The notes under the pieces are model-generated. The model was not told the origin of the DNA. It worked only from the letters and a program-made list of their open reading frames with translations, and did no database searches. Position numbers and translations under genes: made by a program. Positions 1-4,657 of a DNA stretch of 5,967 nt are shown here, piece after piece. How positions within the stretch are numbered: the first letter of the stretch is position 1; each line of letters starts with the position of its first letter. Source of the stretch: JBIKLM01 sp044375105 (GTDB lineage Bacteria; Planctomycetota; UBA1135; GCA-002686595); assembly GCA_044375105.1 (NCBI GenBank), contig JBILNK010000226.1, forward strand, positions 1 to 5,967. The letters run 5' to 3'.

Positions 1-163
1 GGTCCAAGCGGAAATCCGCCGCCCTCCCGTCCCGCCCGCCGGAGGCAAAAAGTCAACCGCCCGCCTCGCCGAGTCCGGGAACCGGAGTTGGGATCCCTCC
101 CCGGGCCCCGCGCCTCGGCAAAACGCGCGGCGCGCGGGGCAATGCTCCGGCATCCTGTTCTCG
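1..163. other. Upstream segment without a supported gene
   Basis: This is short, very GC-rich sequence before the HutD-like gene. It holds a small perfect hairpin, TCCGG-GAA-CCGGA (74-86), and a purine-rich GGAGG (41-45) with no start codon at a suitable distance. I see no convincing sigma-70 promoter and no strong Shine-Dalgarno before the ATG at 164. A long open frame runs on the opposite strand here (982 to 53), but its composition is what out-of-frame GC-rich DNA gives. The promoter of the HutD-like gene is probably in this stretch or just outside the window. Confidence 0.4.
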
Positions 164-787
164 ATGCACGACACCGATCCGGTCCTGTTGCCGCCCGGCG
201 GGGGGCGTTCGGTGGCCTGGAAAAACGGCCGGGGGGTGACCCGCGAGCTGTGGGTCTGGCCGCCGGAAGCCCGCTTCGAAGCGGGCGACTTCGACTGGCG
301 CGTGTCGATCGCCGGGGTGGCCGTGGACGGGCCGTTTTAGAGCTTTCCCGAGCACGAGCGCCTGCTGCTGATCAGCGCGGGACCCGGGCTCGAGCTCGAC
401 CACGGCCCGGCCGCGCCACGGGCGCGCCTCAAGCCCCTCGAGCCCTACCGCTTCGACGGCGCCTGGCCGACCTCGGCACGCCTGCTGGGTGGACCGATCA
501 GCGACTTCGGCGTCCTCATGCGCCGCGGGGCGATCGCTGCGGAGCTCGAGGTCCTGCCGCTCGCTCGCCGCCGCTGGCGCCTCGAAGCAGATCCGTCCAC
601 AGCCGCCTGCCTCTACGCCCTGCGAGGATCTGCACGCGCCCGCTTGGCGCGCGCCGACCAGCCCTTCGAACTCGCCCAAGACGCTGCGCTGCTCTTGCCG
701 CCCACCTCCCGCGGCTTCGAATTGGATGCAGAGGGCCGCGCCGATGACACTTGCCTGATCGTCCTGCGCCTCTGGCCCACCCCCTGA
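164..787 (+). pseudogene. HutD/Ves family cupin-like protein, interrupted by one in-frame TAG
   Basis: The frame from ATG 164 to TGA 787 gives 207 codons, the usual HutD/Ves length (about 190-200). Family hallmarks appear in order: WKNGRGVTRE (residues 19-28), FDWRVSIAGV (43-52), DGPF (55-58), SFPEHERLLL (60-69), LKPLEPYRF (89-97) and SDFGVLMRRG (113-122). They align by eye with E. coli Ves (WRNAAGETRE, FYWRASIASI, GEFSLFPGMER). Codon 59 is TAG (338-340), where relatives carry Ser; a single C-to-A change from TCG explains it. The frame is conserved on both sides, so there is no frameshift. HutD proteins are small beta-barrel, cupin-like proteins linked in some bacteria to histidine utilisation; their biochemical role is poorly defined, and no hut genes are visible here. 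If TAG terminates, only a 58-residue fragment is made. The alternatives are a base-call error or recent inactivation. The start is chosen by family length; the ribosome-binding site is weak. Confidence 0.78.
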
Positions 788-794
788 ACCATCC

Positions 795-831
795 CGCGCT
801 CGAAGTCTCCGCTTCAACGAAGCCGAGCGCG
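795..831 (+). terminator. Hairpin after the HutD-like gene (possible U-less terminator)
   Basis: Eight bases after the TGA at 787, CGCGCTCG (795-802) pairs perfectly with CGAGCGCG (824-831). Inside it, GCTTC-AAC-GAAGC (811-823) forms a second perfect 5-bp hairpin that stacks directly on the outer stem, leaving 803-810 as a one-sided bulge. No T-tract follows, so it is not a textbook intrinsic terminator. It may act as a transcript 3' end or stability structure. The same arm sequences recur after the minus-strand gene ending at 2339. Confidence 0.45.
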
Positions 832-1148
832 ACTCGGACCCCAGGATGGCGCGCGCCCTCCGTGCCAGGCCGAAGCGCCAGAACCAGGCCGGCATCGACC
901 GATACAGTCTCGCAGCCTCCCCAGCGATCGAGTTCGTCGAGATCCCCAAGACAACGTCAGTGGCTCGATCTGTATAGCCCACCTGGGTTGGGTTCGCCCT
1001 CCGCCCAGACGGGCGTAAGACCTGTGTAGAACCGCAAGCAGGGCTCGCCGTCCCCGCCGAACGCGAACTAGGTTCGCCTTCCAGGGCCTGGATTTCCCCG
1101 CACCACTTGTCCTTGTCCGGCCTCGACTACCCCTGCTCGGAGACCGCC
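832..1148. other. Intergenic region upstream of the secreted-protein gene
   Basis: I see no gene in these 317 bp. A small hairpin, CGCCC-AGAC-GGGCG, lies at 1002-1015. GGTTCGCCCT (991-1000) is nearly repeated as GGTTCGCCTT (1071-1080). A -10-like TATAGC at 973-978 has only a poor -35 match (about 950-955). TTGTCC at about 1107-1112 lacks a good -10 partner. The promoter for the gene at 1149 presumably lies here but cannot be placed with confidence. Confidence 0.35.
1139..1142 (+). promoter_or_regulatory. Shine-Dalgarno GGAG fixing the start at 1149
   Basis: GGAG ends six bases before ATG 1149. This favours 1149 over an in-frame upstream start at 1107, which would add 14 residues in front of an otherwise normal basic n-region and signal peptide. 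Confidence 0.65.
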
Positions 1149-2021
1149 ATGAAACACCCCTTCCCCTCTCGCCGTCGCAGCCTGGCCATGCTCGCATTGC
1201 CCTGGGCCGCCTTCGGAATACTCACGCTGACCGGAGCCAAATCGGAGCCCGAAGGGATCCTGGGGGACAAGGATTTGCAAGGGCCAACCAAGCTCGGAGA
1301 CATCCCTCCGGGAACGGCGCAGGCCTTCGGCGGGGTCTTCAAGGGCAAGGTTTGCAACAAGACGGACTGGTCTGCCAATGACCTGGCCTTCGAGGTCACC
1401 GGCGGCAGCGCCACGCGGGTCGAGATCTACTCCAATACGGTCCCGCCCACGAAGATCGGGGAGCAGAACTTCGGCGATCCACCGACCGCGCCGGGCGTCG
1501 CGCACTTCAAGTTCCCTGCGGGTGAGAAAATGGCCGATGATGCCTGCGTCCAGTACAAGCTCATCGGCGTGACCGGCACGGGTACCGGGCTGATCAGCCT
1601 GTTCTGTTCCCCCTCGGACGACCCGGGTCCGGGCGGAACCCTGGCCGGCCCCGTGGATGTCCTGGAGTCCTATCCGCTGGATCGCATCAGCAATCTGGCC
1701 CGCCGCGGAATCTCGCGAAGCTTCAACCCCGGAGTGGCTAGCAACGTCATCAACCGGGATACCTCCCAGCGACTCACGGCGCTCGCAGGCCGGGTCGCTG
1801 TCTTGGGCCAGCCCGAGGCGTCCATCACCGGGATCCGCTTGTTCCTTCCGAGCGGCGTGGAATGGACCGATGCTCAGGTCGCGTACTCGGGCCTGTCCTT
1901 TACGGCCTCCGACTTGCCGCCCCTCCTGACGGACGACTGGCTGCGGGGCTACGTGCAGCTGAACGCGGAAGTCGTAGGACACCCGATCCGCCTGGACCTG
2001 GAAGCCACCCACGCTCCCTAG
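1149..2021 (+). CDS. Exported protein of unknown function (290 aa)
   Basis: I do not recognise the family. The N-terminus is a clear export signal: a basic n-region (MKHPFPSRRR), then a hydrophobic stretch (residues 12-28) and small residues TGAKS near 28-32, where cleavage is likely. SRRRSL (7-12) resembles a twin-arginine motif but lacks the usual Phe and following Lys, so Sec export is equally possible. The mature protein looks beta-rich and bipartite. The first part (about 55-155) contains GGVFKGKVCNKTDWSANDL (61-79) and the window's only cysteines for this protein (C69, C133, C153). A Gly/Pro/Asp-rich linker follows (156-168), then a second part (169-290) with no cysteine and no C-terminal anchor or sorting signal. 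Two disulphides are impossible with three cysteines, so one would be free or bound. By eye, its codons look less GC-extreme than those of the flanking genes. It appears monocistronic, since the nearest same-strand gene ends 361 bp upstream. The frame has no interruption and a good ribosome-binding site, so a real gene is likely. Confidence 0.75.
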   Translation: MKHPFPSRRRSLAMLALPWAAFGILTLTGAKSEPEGILGDKDLQGPTKLGDIPPGTAQAFGGVFKGKVCNKTDWSANDLAFEVTGGSATRVEIYSNTVPPTKIGEQNFGDPPTAPGVAHFKFPAGEKMADDACVQYKLIGVTGTGTGLISLFCSPSDDPGPGGTLAGPVDVLESYPLDRISNLARRGISRSFNPGVASNVINRDTSQRLTALAGRVAVLGQPEASITGIRLFLPSGVEWTDAQVAYSGLSFTASDLPPLLTDDWLRGYVQLNAEVVGHPIRLDLEATHAP

Positions 2022-2135
2022 TTTTCTTCGGAGGGGACGCCGCTTTCGGGACTGCGAGGTACCAGATTTCCCCTTTGGACAAGGTGGCTCCCGGCGGGCG
2101 AAGCGCCCTGCGCCTTGGCGTGCAAAGGCCCACAC

Positions 2136-2167
2136 GGGTCACCGAAACGCCGGGTTACCGAAACGCC
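2136..2167. repeat. Two-copy 16-bp tandem repeat with GGTNACC dyads
   Basis: GGGTCACCGAAACGCC (2136-2151) is followed without a gap by GGGTTACCGAAACGCC (2152-2167), with one mismatch. Each copy holds a GGTNACC palindrome (GGTCACC, GGTTACC), so two identical half-site pairs sit 16 bp apart. This could be a duplicated protein-binding site or simply a local duplication; there are only two units and no adjacent gene start. Confidence 0.6.
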
Positions 2168-2274
2168 AAGCGACCGAGGCCCAAGGGGTCCGAGGCGATC
2201 GGAGGCTGGCGAGAAACCGCTCGAGAATCGGTGCGCTCTGCTGACCCGAGCCTTCGCGGCCTGCAGATGACGGT

Positions 2275-2292
2275 CCACTGGCATGCCGGTGG
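2275..2292. repeat. 18-bp near-perfect palindrome
   Basis: CCACTGGCATGCCGGTGG is self-complementary around GCATGC except for one T-G pair. It lies between convergent gene ends, 47 bases beyond the stop of the minus-strand gene. It could be a binding site for a dimeric protein or a stem in the 3' untranslated transcript; nothing shows which. Confidence 0.4.
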
Positions 2293-2302
2293 GCGGATCT
2301 GA

Positions 2303-2325
2303 GCGCTCGGCTTGCGTTCGAGCGC
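2303..2325 (-). terminator. Hairpin after the propeller gene (possible U-less terminator)
   Basis: Read on the minus strand, the structure starts 13 bases after the TGA (2341-2339). GCGCTCG (2325-2319) pairs with CGAGCGC (2309-2303) across a 9-base loop: seven pairs, six of them G-C. No T-tract follows. Its outer and inner arm sequences (GCGCTCGAA and AAGCCGAGCGC) are identical to those after the HutD-like gene. A third matching arm lies in the end of the coding sequence (2348-2342), so an alternative hairpin is possible. Confidence 0.45.
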
Positions 2326-2338
2326 ACAGGCATGCTCG

Positions 2339-4518
2339 TCAGCGCTCGATCGAAAGTATCGACCCGGCGGTCGGAGCGGGGTGACGGGAGAGCTCGCCAT
2401 CGGGCCAAAGCACTTCGATGGCCTCGGCCTGCAAGCCCGGGGGCAGGGCGAAGCGGGCGCTCTGGTCGTCTTGGGAGAGGTAGCTGCCGCCGGCGCGGAT
2501 CCAGCGGCGCTGGGAGCTGCCGTCGGAGAGTTCGAGGCTCACCCGGGCGCCGATGGCAGCGGGGTTCGGCGCTCCGGGGCGGCGGTCGGCGAGGCGCACA
2601 CACAGCCTGGCGCCCGCCTGGCGCAGGCGGTTGATGCCGATGCGCAGGGGCCCGGCGGAGGTGCTCTGGACCCAATCGGGCCGGAGATCGCCGTCGAGAT
2701 CGCCGACCGCCAGGCCGCGCGAGGACCAGGGCCCGGCCAGGAAGGGGCCGGCGTCGATCTCCGCGAAGCGCCCGTCCGCCCCTTGCAGCAAGAGCTGGTC
2801 GGCCTGTTTCCAGCCCCAGGTGGTGGTGGCCTCGTCCACGTGGCACAGCACGTGGCCGCAGACCGCCAGGAGATCCTCGCGACCATCGCCATCGAAGTCC
2901 TCGAAGGCCAGCCCGAAGGTCAGCTTGTGCAGGCTGGGGGCAGCGATGCCGAGCCGCCGCGACGACTCGACGAATATGCCCTTGCCGCGGGAGCGATAGA
3001 CCGAATTGGGCTCGCCGGTGAAGTTGCCCACCGCCAGGTCCGGCAGATCGTCGTGGTTCAGGTCGGCCACGGCCACGCCCATGCCGGCCTCGAAGGTGCC
3101 GTCGCTGCTGGCGGAGGTTCCGCTGCGCAAGCTGTGGTCCTCGAAACCGCCGGCGTGGGCCAAACGGTTCAGGTACAGCCGGTTGGCGTCGGTGTCGTTG
3201 GCCAGGTAGATGTCCGGCGCGCCGTCTCGGTCCAGATCGAGCACGGCCACGCCCAGCCCGCGCTCGGCATGGGCGGGCAGGCCCCAGGCGCCGCTGACCT
3301 CGCGCAGGCGGCCCTGGCCCTCGTTGACGAACAGGTGGTCGGGCAGGCCGGGATAGCGCTTGAAGTCGCAATAATCGCGCAAAGCTCCGCTGCGGCAGCC
3401 CTCCTCGCGCCCGGGATGCCAGTCTACGTAGGAGGCCACGAACAGGTCGAGGTCCCCATCCAGGTCGAAATACGCGAAACCCGCGGCCGTGCTCCATTCC
3501 CCCTCGGCGGCGCGGCTCTGCGGCTCGTAGGCCAGCTCGGGACCGACCACGAAACGGGGCGCCTGCCCGGGCACGGCCAAGCACAGGCGATCGGGGCCCA
3601 GATTGGTCAAGAACAGATCGCTCCAGCCGTCGCCGTCCACATCGGCGACGGCCGCGCCCATGCCGTAGGAGCGATCCGCGGCCGCGCCGCTTTGGTCGGT
3701 GGCATCGACGAAGCGGGCCGCGCCGTGATTGAGGAACAGGCGATTGGGCGGCGCCTCGGGCCGCCCGGCGTCGCTGGCCTGTGGCCCTGCGGGCCCGGGC
3801 GGCAGGGGCCCGCCTTGGACGGCATAGAGGTCGAGGTCGCCATCCTGATCGGCGTCGAACAACGCCACGCCGGCGCCCATGGTCTCAGGGAAGCGGTACT
3901 CGCCCAGGGCGCCGTTTTCATGCTTGAAGGGCAGGCTCTGCCCCGCAACGAACCCGGGCCCGCCGCCGCAGGCGCTGGCCAGCAGGGCTGCGCGCGCGCT
4001 CGGCGCAGCCCTGCTCGTCGCCGCGCGCGAAGGCGATGCGGGCGCCGAGGGCCAGCTGCTCGGCGCTGGCGGCCGGTAGGCTGCAGAGGCGCGCGGCCGC
4101 CGTCTCGGCGCGCTCGAGGTCCCCGACGAACAGCGCCACCTGCGCCAGCCCATCCGCGACCCCCGGATCCTCGGGAACAGCCGCCAGGACGCGAGTGTAG
4201 GCCGCCAGGGCCTCCTCGAGCTGGTTTCAGAGCGCCGCCACGCGCGCGCTCCCGCCAAGCCGCCAGGGAGTCCGGATGGGACGCCGGCACCGCGCGCAGA
4301 TCCGAAAGGGCGACGAGCGGATCGCCGCGCGCCTCGCGCTCCAGCGCCGCGGCCACGAACGGAGCCGCCTCTGGCGCGTCACCGAGGGCGGCCGGTCGGC
4401 CGCAGGACAGGGTCAGCCACAGGGCCAGCCAGGGCGTCAGCCCGGCTTCCGGGGCAGTGCGGGAGCCAGCGCCGCGCTCCTCGGCGGGCAAGCCGAAGGG
4501 CGTTGGCGTCGTGATCAA
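2339..4518 (-). pseudogene. TPR + FG-GAP propeller + ASPIC/UnbV protein (CRTAC1 family), two frame changes
   Basis: The reconstructed product is about 725 residues. An N-terminal hydrophobic stretch (PWLALWLTLSCG, C39) suggests a signal or weak lipoprotein box. A TPR-like helical region follows (about 4330-3990), then PFKHENG and FPETMGAG (near 3930-3870). Seven FG-GAP/VCBS calcium-loop repeats start near 3856, 3643, 3466, 3238, 3064, 2899 and 2701 (for example DADQDGDLDLY, DVDGDGWSDLF). A C-terminal ASPIC/UnbV domain (about 2620-2348) shows NPAAIGARV, GGSYLSQ and VLWPDG. Seven repeats fit an integrin-like seven-bladed propeller. The family is secreted or surface-bound; its substrates are unknown. 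The frame breaks twice: near 4223-4227 (one surplus base) and at 3990-4000 (a GC run, net +1). From 3988 to the stop, 549 residues are uninterrupted. The start is taken as TTG 4518, because the frame holds no ATG before the signal; there is no clear ribosome-binding site. It could be an intact gene with sequence errors. BatD lies 139 bp upstream on the same strand. Confidence 0.8.
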
Positions 4519-4657
4519 CCAGGGCGCCGAACCGGGGCGGCGGAGCGCGGCGCGAATCGCCTGTCGAGCGCGGCCCGATTGTTTTTTTTTCGCAATTCGG
4601 CGCGGCCCAAAACCCCTTTTGGGGCGCCCGTGCGGGGTGCGAATTGTCGCTTTTTGC
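4519..4657. other. Spacer between batD and the propeller gene, with AT-rich island
   Basis: These 139 bp stand out from the GC-rich surroundings. They hold nine consecutive T on the plus strand (4582-4590), the block AAAACCCCTTTTGGGG (4609-4624), and a 7-bp inverted repeat CAATTCG (4593-4599) / CGAATTG (4640-4646) that encloses the block. This could be a promoter or attenuation region for the propeller gene, or a terminator region for batD. I cannot identify a clear -35/-10 pair on the minus strand. Confidence 0.45.
4609..4624 (-). terminator. Minimal terminator-like block after batD
   Basis: On the minus strand the order is CCCC, AAAA, GGGG, TTTT: a 4-bp all-GC stem with an A4 loop followed directly by four T. 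It starts 33 bases after the batD TGA. The stem is short for an intrinsic terminator, although the enclosing CAATTCG/CGAATTG pair could lengthen the structure. It may give partial read-through into the propeller gene. Confidence 0.3.

Larger units (their letters stand above)
2022..2338. other. Intergenic region between convergent genes
   Basis: These 317 bp separate the 3' ends of the secreted-protein gene and the propeller gene. No supported gene lies within. The stretch carries a two-copy 16-bp tandem repeat (2136-2167), an 8-bp inverted repeat CTTGGCGT/ACGCCAAG enclosing it (2114-2121 and 2163-2170), an 18-bp near-palindrome (2275-2292) and a GC-rich hairpin (2303-2325). No plus-strand hairpin followed by a T-tract is seen after the stop at 2021. 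Confidence 0.55.

Noticed and set aside
7..50. Ribosome-binding site GGAGG at 41-45 for a gene starting near 50
   Set aside because: No start codon lies at a suitable distance, and no supported frame begins there.
164..787. Histidine-utilisation (hut) operon
   Set aside because: Only the HutD-like protein is present; neither side shows hutH, hutU, hutI or a transporter, so no pathway is inferred.
53..982. Long minus-strand open frame opposite the HutD-like gene
   Set aside because: The translation is Arg/Gly/Ala-rich low-complexity sequence without motifs. The plus strand carries clear HutD family conservation, so this is a GC-driven antisense frame.
1068..2135. Minus-strand open frame of 355 codons opposite the secreted-protein gene
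   Set aside because: There is no recognisable domain. The plus-strand frame has a ribosome-binding site and signal peptide, and the composition of this frame fits a mirror of plus-strand codons.
2136..2167. CRISPR-like array
   Set aside because: There are only two directly abutting 16-bp units with no spacers, and no cas genes.
2139..3584. Minus-strand open frame of 481 codons overlapping the propeller gene
   Set aside because: It is an extremely Arg/Pro/Gly-rich, out-of-frame reading of the FG-GAP and ASPIC region, which is convincing in the other frame.
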